From NCBI RefSeq assembly GCF_965363235.1, contig NC_134841.1:34005440-34069439 (forward strand): a DNA stretch of 64,000 nt. Direction: 5' to 3'. This document shows positions 36,978 through 48,239 of this stretch, one piece after another. Every line of letters starts with the position of its first letter. Positions within the stretch are counted from its first letter, which is position 1. Under the pieces are notes generated by a model. The model saw only the letters and a program-made list of their open reading frames with translations, searched no databases and was not told where the DNA came from. The translations under genes and the position numbers were made by a program. The stretch comes from Mytilus galloprovincialis (taxonomy: Eukaryota; Mollusca; Bivalvia; Mytilida; Mytilidae).

Positions 36978-38810
36978 TCGTCAATTATAGATTTATTGTC
37001 AACAGGTGTGATTCGTGAGGTGAAAGATCACATTCCTTTTATCGTTAATCCGTTATCGGTGTCAGTTAACGACTCAGGTAAAAAGAGATTGATTTTGGAC
37101 TTGAGGCACGTTAATAAGTTTAATGAAAAAAGAAAGTTTAAATACGAAGGTGTAGCTGAGGCTTTGCAATTTGTATCAAATCCAGGATTTCTGATAAAAT
37201 TTGATTTAAAGTGTGGTTATCATCATATTAATATACACGAAGAGCATCAAGAGTTTTTAGGTTTTTGTTGGGTTTTCCCAACCGGCACTCGGTATTTCGT
37301 TTTTAGGTGTTTACCGTTTGGTTTATCTACAGCTGGTCACGTGTTTTCTTAAGTGTTGAGGCCACTAGTTAAGCACTGGAGATCACAAGGTTATCGTATG
37401 ATCATATATTTAGATGATGGTTGGGGGATTGAGTCCTCTTTTGAGGATTGTGTGAAGCTTTCTAAGGTCGTAAAGCATGATTTATTGTCAGCAGGTTTTT
37501 TCCTGAATCATGAAAAAAGTATTTGGGACCCCACAAAAGTTTTAACTTGGCTTGGGTTCCGATGGCATTTAGACACTTTTAATTTAGAGATACCTGAAGA
37601 TAAGATTGAGCGTTTCAAAGCTACTATAGACGATATTTTTAGCAATATCAATAATATAACCGCTAGACAATTAGCACGAGTTACTGGCAAGATTATTTCT
37701 TTTATTCCCAGTTTTGGTAACATTTGCAGAATAATGTCCAGGAATATGCTCATTCTTATCGCCGCTAGCGATTATTGGGATTTTCATATTCGGTTAACCG
37801 ACGAAGCAATCTTTGAATTAAACTTTTGGAAGAATAATTGCACATCACTCCCCAGGAAATCTCTCTTACCAGTTTCATTTCTGCCAGATAGAATTGTCTT
37901 TACTGACGCAAGCGGTTTCGCTTGTGCGGGGTTTGCGGTTCAAACGTCAAATAAAGTTGTACATAAAATGTGGACTCCCGACGAGGCGAAGAAAAGCTCT
38001 ACATTCCGAGAACTGTTAGCAGTATTCATAACCTTATTTTCCTTATTGCCCGACTTTCAAAATCGTTTGGTAAAAATTTATACAGACAATCAAAATGTAG
38101 TTAAAATTGTGCAGGCTGGGAGCATGAGAACAGAATTACAAGAAATCGCTTTGAAAATTTTTAATCTATGTATTCGCAATTGCATATCACTTGAAGTAGA
38201 ATGGGTCCCCCGGGAGCTTAACACTACTGCAGATTTTTACAGTAAACTGTTTGACTTTAATGACTGGTATGTGAATGATGTGTATTTCAAGTACTTTAAT
38301 TCTTTATGGGGTCCGTTCGATTGCGATGTTTTTGCCGACTATAACAATCACAAATTACCCATTTTCTTTTCGGCGTATTTGTGTCCAGATACAAGTGGTG
38401 TTGATGCTTTCGGGTTTTCGTGGAATACTTATAACTGTTGGTTAGTTCCTCCCGTTCACCTTGTAGGTAGAGCATTAAATCATATGTTAATTTGTAAAGG
38501 AAAGGGTACTATCGTTGTTCCGAAATGGACTTCGTCATGTTTTTGGCCTTTATTGTTGTCATCATCGAGCAACCAATACAAATCTTTTGTAAAGGATTTT
38601 GTAGAGTATGTTAAACCATCTGGATTTTTTTGTCAAGGTTCGGATAAAAACAGCATTTTTATTCATTCTCCATTAACTTTCAACGTTCTCGTATTAAAGA
38701 TTGATTGTAGTTAATCTGTAAGTATATCACTCAATATCCATTTATATATTTATTTATTTTTTATTAGTTTTATTTGTATTTTTTGTCTGTGTTATACTAG
38801 TAGTTTGAGA

Positions 38811-39368
38811 CCAATCCCGTTTTGGCATAGTAGTTATATAAAATTATTTTGCGACACGCACTTAAGCTTGTTGAGCATATTTAGAATTGGAGTTGCATTT
38901 AATACGCATTATATCAGATATGGAATCGTTTATACTGTCGTTTGCACTTACTAAAGTCCCGTTTGGGCATAACCTTGGTTTATTTAATATATTCTATTTT
39001 GTTTCAGAGATAAGTCCCGATTGGGCCCTCTCATATGCATATGTGAGTCCCGTCTTGGGCATTATATTGATTTATTATTTGTTCTTAATGAAGAGATAAG
39101 TCCCGTTTGGGCCCTCTAACACATTAACACAAGTCCCGTTTGGGCATTGTATTGTTTTACTTTTGAAGAGATAAGTCCCGATTGGGCATTTAGCACGCAT
39201 ACACTGAAGTCTCGTTTGAGCATTATTCTGTTTTATTTTGTTCGTTTCGATTCGACAGAGATAAGTCCCGCTTGGGCCTCTAGCACGCATGACTTATTTC
39301 CCCTTCGGGCGTCTAGGTATTTTATCATGTATTGTTGAATTTTATAAAGGACATAATCCCGTTTTGGT
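38811..39368 (+). repeat. Array of about eleven short hairpins, consensus AGTCCCGTTTGGGC
   Basis: Copies at 38813, 38955, 39013, 39046, 39099, 39132, 39174, 39208, 39264, 39297 and 39355. The CCC/GGG stem is kept while loops read GTTT, GATT, GTCTT or GCTT. At 39208 the stem is CTC/GAG, a paired change. The array lies in non-coding sequence between the two DIRS coding regions, probably in an intron ending at the acceptor at 39540. Confidence 0.8.
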
Positions 39369-39540
39369 ACTCGCAAAATGCCATTTAGTTTTAATGTTGT
39401 TCTATTTTATCTTAACATATTTAGTTCTTTAGTATACTTTTAAATCAAAATTGAGAGAATTTGAAATAATTCTTTTACATATAGTGCTTCGCTATATGAA
39501 TTTTTAAATCAAATTAATTTCATTTAAATTTATTTTTCAG

Positions 39541-40550
39541 TTTAGATTCAAACATTCACATTGGGAATCCTTAAAGCATTTTTCTAATCCTGATCTGAAA
39601 GCTCTAACAGTTTCTTTATGTTCAGTAGTAACTGCTTCAAAAAGCGAAAATACTTTGAAGAAATATAAAGGATATTTCAAAAGATTCAAATACTGGTGCT
39701 TAAAGTACAATCTACCGTTTTTGCCTACCACTGTTTGTACAGTTGCTATATATCTTAACTATTTGATTCAATCTGGAGTTTCCACTGCCGTTTTAAACGC
39801 AGCGTATTATTCAATTAAGTGGGAACATGATCTGAATTTATATGACAGTATTTTAAATGACAAATTACTAGACATGGTATTAGAAGGTGGTATAAGATTG
39901 TTATCTAAACCTTTGAAAAGGAAAGAACCCATTACCCCTACGATTTTGAAGAGTATTATTGCAAAATTCGACAAAAATGACAATTTGCCAGGATTGCGAA
40001 TCTGTGCTATGATGTTGATAGGGTTTTCCGGATTTTTAAGATACGATGAGTTGGCACACATCCGATCTTCTGATTTAACGTTCAACGATTCTCATCTACA
40101 AATAAACATTCAAAAAAGTAAGACCGATAGATATCGACAGGGTAACACTATTTTGATTTCTAGAACTGGTACAGACCTTTGTCCAGTTTCTATGCTTCAG
40201 AAATATTTTCGCGTTTCTAGTTTGTCAGTTGGGAGTGACGATTACATTTTCAGAGCTCTATCATACTTCAAATCTATTGATAAGCATAAACTAGCTTGCA
40301 AGAATAGGCCTCTATCTTACACTCGAACTAGGGAATTATTTTAAATGCGATTTCTGAAATAGGCCTGAATAGTTCTTTATTTGGTTTACATAGTTTAAGG
40401 AGCGGTGGTGCTACAGCAGCTGCTAGTAATTCTGTTCCCGACAGGCTTTTGAGTATAGCGAAGAAGAACATAAATTCATTTCTTAATTTGACGTATAAAT
40501 ATTCGCATACGCTTAAATCAGTAATTCGGTTTTCACACATATATATCTAG
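39541..40550 (+). pseudogene. DIRS tyrosine recombinase, frameshifted near its end
   Basis: Begins after a strong acceptor (TTTATTTTTCAG, 39529-39540), with an open frame and no nearby ATG, so it was probably spliced from an upstream exon. It reads KYKGYFKRFKYWCLKYNL, then the first catalytic arginine in FLRYDELAHIRSSD. That frame stops at 40342. One base over, the frame continues LNAISEIGLNSSLFGLHSLR-SGG with the H-x-x-R pair, and a candidate tyrosine in LTYKYSHT, to TAG at 40548-40550. A lost T in the run at about 40336-40339 explains the break. Confidence 0.8.
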
Positions 40551-40601
40551 ATTTCGCGCCTTTTCTCTTGTCGAGAAAAAATTACTGATCAGTTCGACAC
40601 G
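40451..40601 (+). repeat. DIRS repeats B1 and A2, adjacent
   Basis: B1 (40451-40474, GAGTATAGCGAAGAAGAACA...) abuts A2 (40475-40601). Both overlap the end of the recombinase coding frame. Confidence 0.8.
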
Positions 40602-40837
40602 GATATTTTGCATTCACGATATGTAATTGCAGTTATATCTTTTTCTGATTGAACATTTTTATATTTGTAGAATTCCTTCCATTGTTCGGAGACCCAGAGA
40701 CCACGATTTACATGATTTACATGACCAGAGTTGTCACAATTTATTTCTATTATTTATTAAACTGATCAGTACAATTTCTCATCCCAAATTGCTTTTGTTT
40801 TATTTACGTATTATTAAGACAATTTTTATGTTCGTAT

Positions 40838-40861
40838 GAGTATAGCGAAGAAGAACATAAA
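40838..40861 (+). repeat. DIRS repeat B2, 3' end of the element
   Basis: 24 bp identical to B1. About 236 bp of unique sequence separates it from A2, longer than in a textbook B1-A2-B2 layout. Confidence 0.7.
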
Positions 40862-40984
40862 ATTTATAAATGTATATATCACAGTTAAATAAACTAATAA
40901 GTGCTATTTACCAAATTGATTATATGCTACTAACAGTTAACGAGGCTGGGATAAGATACCGGTATTTGATGTATCCACTAACAA

Positions 40985-41275
40985 ATGTCAAACTATTAAT
41001 AAAAGAAGGACGAAGGATACCAAAGGGACAGTCAAACTCATAAATCGACAATAAACTGACAACGCCATGGCTAAAAATGAAAAGGACAAACAGGCAAACA
41101 ATAGTACACATAACACAACATAGAAAACTAAAGAATAAACAACAAGAACTCCACCAAAAACCAGGGATGATATCAGGTGCTCCGGAAGGGTAAGCAGATC
41201 CTGCTCCACATGTGGCACCCGTCGCTTATGAGATAACAAATCCGGTAAATAGTCTTATTCGGTAGGTCACATTTA
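40985..41275 (+). repeat. Interspersed repeat
   Basis: Contains AAAGGGACAGTCAAACTC, ACTGACAACGCCATGGC, GGTGCTCCGGAAGGGTAAGC and AACAAATCCGGTAAATAGTC. Related pieces are at 8940-9095 (reversed), 24030-24170 and 42240-42400. No coding function seen. Confidence 0.55.
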
Positions 41276-41289
41276 TGAAAGGGAAGGGG

Positions 41290-41990
41290 GATGTAGTTAC
41301 GACGTATGGAACATATCCGATATCATTTGTGAAACGGTTATTCCGTAACGGTCAACCAACTCGTGATGGCGTCCGTAAAATTTACGAAGAGATGATTTCA
41401 ACTCCACCATTTGAAACTCTTGATTTAATAGCTTTTTTTGTGAGCAACAACCCTCTATCAAGAAAATTATAATAGGAAATGCAAACATGGGAATATCGTA
41501 TCAATCGGGAGATATATACACAGTATGCAGGTGCTGCTGGAATGTTGCTACTTAGAAATGGAAACTTCACAATAGGAAAGCTGAACTCATCTCTTTTGTC
41601 GTAAAGTTTTGTTTTCAATCGATCCTCATTGTCAATTTCTAGATGTAAGTCAAGATATGAGGCCGACTTAACTGTATCTGTTGTATCCTTTTTCTCTAGT
41701 TCAAGGGATAGATGCATTCGACATAGTCACCTAATTTTGGATTATTTAGTGAAAGAACATCATCTATATAGCGGAAAGTAGAGTTAAAGGATATTGCTAA
41801 CTTCATATCTTTCTTCCCAAGAAGTTCCTGTATGGAGGCAGCCTCATAATAATAAAGAAACAATTCGTTTCCATTGGAATGCCGATATTCTGTTGAAAAA
41901 ACACGTCCTCCGAACGTAACAAATATTTTGTCAATCAAGAAATCAAGCATCTTGATAATGTCAGTTTCAGAGAATTTTTTCAATAAAGTA
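41290..41990 (-). pseudogene. PLE reverse-transcriptase fragment with frameshifts
   Basis: From about 41983 on the minus strand: SETDIIKMLDFLIDKIF, FNSTFRYIDDVLSLNNPK (catalytic YIDD) to about 41700. A shifted frame then gives LELEKKDTTDT, ASYLDLHLEIDNE, LYDKRDEFSFPIVKFPFL and VYISRLIRYSHVC to about 41400, and a third frame gives LRKFYGRHHELVDRYG to about 41297. At least two frameshifts and a likely small deletion before FLYYYEA. It belongs to a different PLE lineage from the copy at 21 kb. Confidence 0.75.
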
Positions 41991-42154
41991 TCATTACTTC
42001 TGAAACAAAAATTAAAAAAATGAAATTATATGTTAGTAAAGTTCAATAACCAAAAGAGACCATTAAAGTTACCGAAAGCTGTCGACGAAAAAAAGTTTAT
42101 CCTTTTTGGAAAATGGAAAATTTGGAAATTTTTGGTATAACGGAATTTGATGCG

Positions 42155-42400
42155 ACTGCCATAAAGGTGAGAGGTTTAGTGCTATAAAACCAGGTTCAAT
42201 CCACCATTTTCTACATTTAAAAATGCCTGTACCAAGTCACAAGACAATAACAATCAAAACCATGGAGTAAACAAAGACTCAAAAAAACAAAGGACATTCA
42301 CATCAACAGTTATAAATAATAAATAAGAAACAACACGAACTCAACTAAAAACCGGAAGTGAAATCAGGTGCTCCGGAAGGGTAAGCATTTCCTGCACTGT
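42155..42400. repeat. Two interspersed repeat pieces before the ZNFX1-like last exon
   Basis: 42155-42245 is a reversed copy of the repeat at 25590-25780 (GATGCGACTGCCATAAAGG, ACCAGGTTCAATCCACCAT). 42240-42400 is related to 41000-41200 (GGTGCTCCGGAAGGGTAAGC). Confidence 0.55.
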
Positions 42401-42571
42401 ATGACAGTTGTTGTCTATTCGTTTGATGTGTTTTGTCAATTGATTTCGCCATTGGATTATGGACTTTCCGTTTTGAATGTTCCTCCGAGTTCAGTTTTTT
42501 TTTGTGATTTTACTTTTTGGTACGTATATCTACAAACCATATGTCTTAAACTATATGTATATTAATTTTAG

Positions 42572-43308
42572 GTCATACTGTATCAACGATCTTGGATTGT
42601 TCCTGCAACATTTGTGATGGCACCGAAAATAAAAAAACAAAGTTCCGGTATGATGATAAACAAAATGTAGTCCCGACTGGTCTGACAATGTCACGAAGCG
42701 CCCGGCTTGGAAAAGGCCAGGCGTCCAATGTTAGAGATAAAACCTTTCGTAAAGACAAAACAGCAGATTTTAATGAGGATTTGGGGAAAAAATATTCGCG
42801 TCCGAGAGCAAGACATCCTGTTAGAAACAAAAGTAATAGTGAAAACTTCCACGGTGGTCGGGGACAAAATCTTAGAGATCGTGGTGCATATGGTAAAAGT
42901 ACAGAGAAAGCGATGCAGGTGAAATCAACAAATGAGAAAACAAGGAAATCTGACAAAAGTAATCAAATGCATCCACTTCCTTCGTTAAAATCCGACAACG
43001 AAAGTTACCATACTGAAGACGGAGAAGATAAACATAACCTAAAGTATATCAAAACGAGGTTTTCAACCAAGGCCTTGGTTACAGGTAGAGACAATAGTAA
43101 AAGTGGAAGTAATGGTGCTGGCAGTGGTGTAAGTAAACATGTCCCTGGTCACGAAGAAAACACAGATGGTAATGAAAGTAGCGGAAGTAGAAGACCAGAA
43201 TTAAGTAGAGGCGGACATCGAGGTCATTATCATTTCAGAGGATATTCAGGTCGTGGACGAGGTCATGGCGGAATCATGGGTAAGGGTCGTGGTAGTATCT
43301 TCAAGTAA
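42572..43308 (+). CDS. ZNFX1-like: ZNFX1-like last exon: end of RZ-type zinc finger and basic RG-rich tail
   Basis: Acceptor TATATTAATTTTAG ends at 42571. The main exon ends in phase 1 (G) and this exon begins GT, so the junction codon is GGT and the protein reads WTICPNG-HTVSTILDCSCNIC. This fits the C-terminal zinc finger of ZNFX1 (C-P-x-G-H ... C ... C-x-x-C), shortened and without the usual final IGG. About 225 further residues are basic and probably disordered, rich in K, R, S and N, ending with RGGHRGHYHFRGYSGRGRGH and GKGRGSIFK, an RG/RGG-type RNA-binding tail. Stop TAA at 43306-43308. Confirming evidence would be spliced reads across 33908/42572. Confidence 0.85.
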
Positions 43309-43919
43309 CTATTGAAAACTTGTGGTTTACATATAAATACCATGTTTTATTTGTATAAATTATACTAAATCCATATTTATATGATAACTATTTCTTATTA
43401 GTTGAATTATAGTAAAATGTAATTTGTACATCTGTGAATTTGTAAATAATTTGTCGCATTACAAATAGTAAATGTCATTGGCTGGAACAAAATGTTTTGC
43501 ATACATGTGAAATGTTATTATTCGATATTGAAGAAAAATCTTAAGAAACAATAGTCGCATACTATTGTGTTAGAGATTGTAGAATGGTATTACAAAAACT
43601 TTTCTGTTATTTAAAAGGACAGTCTGTATAATATTTCTAAATATTTTTATTTTTGTCAGAGTTAAATTCCCTTTCTCAACTTTGTTTTTCTTTTGGTAGA
43701 TGCATAAAAGCTTTAAACACGTGAATTTTTTTGTTTAAATTCTTTAAACCAACTTTAATAGGAATTGGTAAAAATTTAATCAAAATGCATACAAAATTTA
43801 ATATACCTGAGTCATGCACTACCAAACTGCTAAAACTAAACCCATATATTCCACATCTTCATGGCGGATTACAACTTACAACTTTTAAATTCTGTTAGCT
43901 CCATGTGTCGCATGGGGCG
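43309..43919. other. 3' flank of the ZNFX1-like gene
   Basis: Probably 3' UTR and beyond. AT-rich, without a clear AATAAA close to the stop. No other gene seen. Confidence 0.45.
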
Positions 43920-44176
43920 CGAACAGAAAACTACCACCTGAGTCTTATGCTGCTTGTTGTTGTACTTCTCATCTTGTCCTCCGTCATGTCTTTTCTTTCC
44001 TTTTCTACCATTTGTCTCCAAGTTTCCTTTGGTCTTCTCGATTTCTCTTTTCGTGTGATTTCCACGTTAAGGCGATGAGACAATCGTTCCATGAGTCCAA
44101 CTTCAGGATGTGACCTATCCAACTCCATCTCCTGGTCTGGGTGATGGCCGTTGGTGATGCTGTAAATATTGGCCAA
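43920..44176 (-). pseudogene. Non-LTR retrotransposon fragment, extreme C-terminus
   Basis: The minus-strand frame contains KSRRPKETWRQMVEKERKD, like the RPKxTWRRxVExE motif near the end of many LINE polyproteins, preceded by an ITRKEKSRR stretch. Only about 80 codons remain. Confidence 0.5.
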
Positions 44177-44959
44177 AATAACCGGAAGATTCTACGTCGA
44201 TGATTAAAGCATTATAAACTTATCTGATTTTTTCTCTTGTATTTAAATGGCAAAATCAAATCATTTTTTATTTTACAAAATGTATCACTATTATATTCGT
44301 TCTGATCATTCCCTTTAGTTTCGGGCGAACGACAGAGAAAACATTAAAACTCTCATACGAAACGAAAATGTACTTGTTACGAGATGTGTCACTTCCAGCG
44401 TAGGAGACTTGTAAAATCAGGATAGAAGATTAGTCATTATTTTTACCAATATATTGTGTCATATCAATGTTCCTTTTTACAACAAAACTAATGAAAGAAG
44501 GAATATGTAAACATACATACGTGTTCGAAGTAAGTCAGTCAAATACTTTATGAAAATAAAAACACAGTTTGTTACCATTTTTCGTTGTTTGATAAGCCTT
44601 TGAAATAAGGCTGTTCATAATAAATGTGATGTACAGTTAGGTTTGTTGGGGGTATAATCAAGGTCGTTGCTTTTATTTTTACTTTTATTGTAGTAGACGT
44701 CATTTTTACGTTATTTTTTTTAAATTATTGAGTTCGTTTTTACCCATATTTAGGATGAAGTCTTTATTTATTTGAAGTAAATGTATAAACTAAGAAATCT
44801 GAGTTTCATCTTACGGATGTTATAGTCATGCAGATTTAACTTGATGAGTGATTGGTATATCATACTGATATTTCATTATAAATGGACAACTTTGAGAATT
44901 TTTATCATTTTTTTGTGAAATGAATATATGTTTTATATAACAAATTATTAGAGATTCAA

Positions 44960-45185
44960 GCTCAGGATTATTTATTTGTGGAAACTGAGACGTACATCAT
45001 TAGAACTGAGAGCAGGGGACTCTTAGCAGCTTGTTTGTTGTTATAAGTTTTGATGCTATTTTTATTGTGTATGTTTGATATGTATGTATATATGTTTGTT
45101 TATTGTGTTAATATATGTTGGTCACAAACTGTAAAGTTTATACGACAATAAAATATTTGATTTGATTTGATTTGATTTGATTATT
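44960..45185 (+). mobile_element. LINE 3' end with (TTTGA)n tail
   Basis: TTATACGACAATAAAATATT is followed by TTGATTTGATTTGATTTGAT at 45157-45182, the usual form of a CR1/Jockey-type 3' terminus with a short tandem tail. No coding sequence of this copy is seen. Confidence 0.55.
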
Positions 45186-46427
45186 TTTGATATTTTATTT
45201 TTACGCTATCTTAATTTGTATTTGGTATATTAACATCGAATTCGTGTCTCGTAAGTCAGTTTTTGGCTTGATATATTTGTTGCTTTATTATGTATGTATG
45301 GCATAAATGAGTTATAGAATTGCAAAAATAATGTTAGCAATTATGTATGAACTATGAACTGTTGTTTTACATGTATATCTGTTTTTCTTTACTATAATCT
45401 AAAATATGAATGAATACAATAGAGTTAAGCAGAATTTCCTTTAAATAATTATCATTTTATGCTAATTTAAAGTGGATGTTTATATTTTTTTGTAAATGTT
45501 ACATATTTGTATTGTTATTTTTTATTTTTGTTTGTATTTAGTAGCAGTTCGATTGTTTTGATTTTCTACTAATACAATATTTTACCTTATCATATCTTAT
45601 GTATACAATAGCAGTGATTTACCGTTAACAAAAAAATGAGCCAGCAATTATTTATTTTTTATGTATGTTAAATTATAAATATTTGAACACTCGCCAAGCC
45701 TCATCTTCGCTAGCCAAGGGCGATCAAATACAGGAGGTGAGGGGTCGCAACTCTTGGCTAGAAAACATGGGCAAGTCTTGCGTTTTCAATTTGAAAATTT
45801 AATTGTTTCTAATGGAGAAGTGTTGCAGCACACTCAACCCAGTGGTAGAAGTATATTTTTTCCATAGTTTTTAGTTGTTTTATGACAGGATTTCCTATTG
45901 TTGCTGTTGCTTTTGTTGATTAAAAATATACAATATCAATTTGGTAAATCACTATAGAATGACCTATTGGCATTTATGTTAAGATGTTCGTAACTTGATC
46001 AGAGAAAAAAATACATCATGCATATTCAATGTAACAAGCTAACGATTAGCATATTGTGGAGTCTAAAATCTTGATTGACCTGGAGAAGGATGCATTGCCA
46101 TCGTCAAACTAAGAGTAAATAATGCCAGAGTCCAGCCTTAAAACAGTTCATATATTGACCATTCCAAAGAGCTGTTGCACGAGGAGCTATGAAGTGTTGA
46201 CTCCTGGAAATACTTTGAGTTGTGCAATTAGTAAGTGCAACACATCTTACGTTTATACTCACAAAATACAGGTAGATCAGTCAAGATTGACTCTGATACT
46301 AGGTATGCTAGTATTGTTCTTCTGCATCTTGATTTTTTTTCCAGATCGTTTTCGGTTAAACAATACACTGTAAAGAACAAACTTTACTCCCGACTGATAT
46401 TCACTCGCAATGAAAAGTTAGCGCTTT
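45186..46427. other. Intergenic, no gene seen
   Basis: AT-rich. Overlapping open frames at 46122-46429 have no recognisable similarity. Confidence 0.4.
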
Positions 46428-46555
46428 AGGCACTGACATTATTGATACCACGCAATGTTTGGCACTGGCATTATTGATACCACGCAATGTTAGGCACTGA
46501 CATTATTGATACCACGCAATGTTAGGCACTGACATTATTGATACCACGCAATGTC
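46428..46555. repeat. 32-bp tandem repeat, four copies
   Basis: Units start at 46428, 46460, 46492 and 46524 (AGGCACTGACATTATTGATA...), nearly identical. Confidence 0.85.
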
Positions 46556-47479
46556 AAAATTTGAAGGGCTAGGAACATTTACACTATTTTTGGTATTGTA
46601 TTTTCGGGATTATCCATATGTTTTCATCTAATTTAAAATAGCATGACTTTATGCACATATAAGATCAAATGAAAAAGTTTCAACGATTCAAATTAAACAG
46701 TAGCAAAAGGTTGCTTCGTTAATTGTTGCAAAATTTAATGCTTTTGTCTTCAGTTATGAGACTCTTTGAATATCGTTCGACATACATTTTGTAGTTGAAT
46801 AGAAAACGTTCATTTCAATATAATAATTTCTAAATAGTATTTCTTGGTTGCTGTAAACTATACTTTGTAAACGACGAAGACAAATCCATAAAACACTACA
46901 TAAATTAACTAAAGATTGAGCAAAACGGAACACGCCTGAAGCCAGCTATCTCAGATGCTTCAAAAGAAAAATAAACTAATCTATAGTAGAACAAAGACCG
47001 AAAAAAATATGGCAGACAACAAATGCAACCATTGACGACCACAATATAGCCGGCAGGTTCCTGGCTTGAGAAAAGAAAGCAGTTGGCAGAGTTTAAGATG
47101 TTTGTGAGTGCTAAACCCTCCACCTAACATGGCACAGTCGTGTAACAACACAAAAAAAGTCATGAAAAAAAAAGTTAGAATGAGGATGAATCTTTATATT
47201 GGTACTAAGCACAAAACAAATGACAGAATGACCCACATAGTACCATTCTAAGAGTACTCAAAGTTACAGAAAGATCAATTGTAATTTATAAATAAAATGT
47301 GTTCTCGAGTGCATGGATTCCTTTGTTCAAACACTGAGTGGGTCAAGCTTAGACTTGAAAATGTAATGGGATGCTTCTCGACTAAGCACGCGGCATTTAG
47401 TTGTAGGAAAAAAGACTGATCGACTGGTTCATAGTAGAAAACGATTGAATTGTTCACATTTATCATTTAGGGGTCTGTT
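46556..47479. other. Intergenic with a repeat piece at 46900-47130
   Basis: 46900-47130 holds GGCAGGTTCCTGGCTTGAG and GTGAGTGCTAAACCCTCC, a diverged interspersed repeat in the style of the copies at 20450 and 25660. No gene seen. Confidence 0.4.
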
Positions 47480-47880
47480 ATAGCTTAAAGTTAGTATGTC
47501 ACTATTTGGTATGCCATTTACTCATTATTTAAGACCGTACGATGACCTATAATTGTATTTCTATGTCATGTGGTCTCTTGTGACGAATTGTCTCACTGGC
47601 ACTCAAACCACATCTTCTTGAGGGGGGGGGACAAGGGGTTTAACTGTTATGCTGTTATGGGGCAATTTAATTCTTTGTTATCTGTTATTCTGAAAATATA
47701 TTTGTTGTTAGCTGTTATTGTCTAATTCTTTGTTAGCTGTTATTGGGCTTTTAGTTTATTTTGTTATCTGTTATTGTCTAATTCTTTGTTAGCTGTTATT
47801 GGGCTTTTAGTTTATTTTGTTATCTGTTATTGTGATAATGTATTTGCTGTTAACTGTTATTGAAAATTGGAATGTTAGCA
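47480..47880. repeat. Interspersed repeat followed by TGTTATCTGTTATTG tandem units
   Basis: 47480-47625 is related to 8060-8150 (GACCTATAATTGTATTTC, TGTCTCACTGGCACTCAAAC). From 47640 to 47880 TGTTAGCTGTTATTG/TGTTATCTGTTATTG recurs in ~55-bp higher-order units (TCTAATTCTTTGTTAGCTGT ...), preceded by a G-tract at 47622. A related piece with C-tracts lies at 49560-49680. Confidence 0.6.
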
Positions 47881-48239
47881 TTTTTTTACAGCAAATTTTC
47901 GGTAGAAATTGAAGATCATTGCACATTGGGGTCTACCACTACTAATAAGTTGGTCCCGTATTCGGAGAAGGATTCCATTAACATATACCCATCACAGAAG
48001 TGAGGTCCAGGACAATTCCAGTATATCTTAAGATTATCCTTTGTAATAAATTCCATTTGTTGGAACATGTATTTAGAATTATCGTATTTTTTTGTATGAG
48101 GATAATGTTCCTTGTTTCCCGTACCAACATATTAAATCAGAACAATTCTTAATATGACAAAAAGGAAAACATATGGCCAGGAATATCTGACAAGTCTCAA
48201 TTAAGGACTAGGTCCTTACAAACAGTAAACCTTTTATTT

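Larger units (their letters stand above)
35555..38714 (+). pseudogene. DIRS reverse transcriptase/RNase H polyprotein, broken
   Basis: N-terminal part in the frame to 36060 (RRNLDFWRNTLNANNFVL, FGYLIPFYKLPPSAFLKNN). It is then cut by a LINE insert (36060-36977) and resumes at 36978 (SSIIDLLSTGVIREV, LILDLRHVN, KFDLKCGYHHINI, FRCLPFGLSTAGHVFS). A TAA at 37350-37352 falls just after this, where homologues read through. The next frame continues at once (VLRPLVK, IIYLDDGWGI with the catalytic YLDD), then RNase H (VFTDASGFACAGFAV, YTDNQNVV) and the DIRS C-terminal domain to 38714. Confidence 0.8.
34848..40861 (+). mobile_element. DIRS/PAT-like tyrosine-recombinase retrotransposon in a host intron
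   Basis: About 6.0 kb, same strand as the host gene. Order: repeat A1, gag with zinc knuckle, reverse transcriptase plus RNase H plus C-terminal domain, a non-coding stretch with hairpins, tyrosine recombinase, B1, A2, B2. Lack of LTRs and integrase, plus the tyrosine recombinase, place it in the DIRS order. Split direct rather than inverted terminal repeats point to a PAT- or Ngaro-type layout, while the RNase H/C-terminal region looks DIRS/PAT rather than Ngaro. It is inactive: LINE insertion, one stop codon, one frameshift. Confidence 0.85.
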
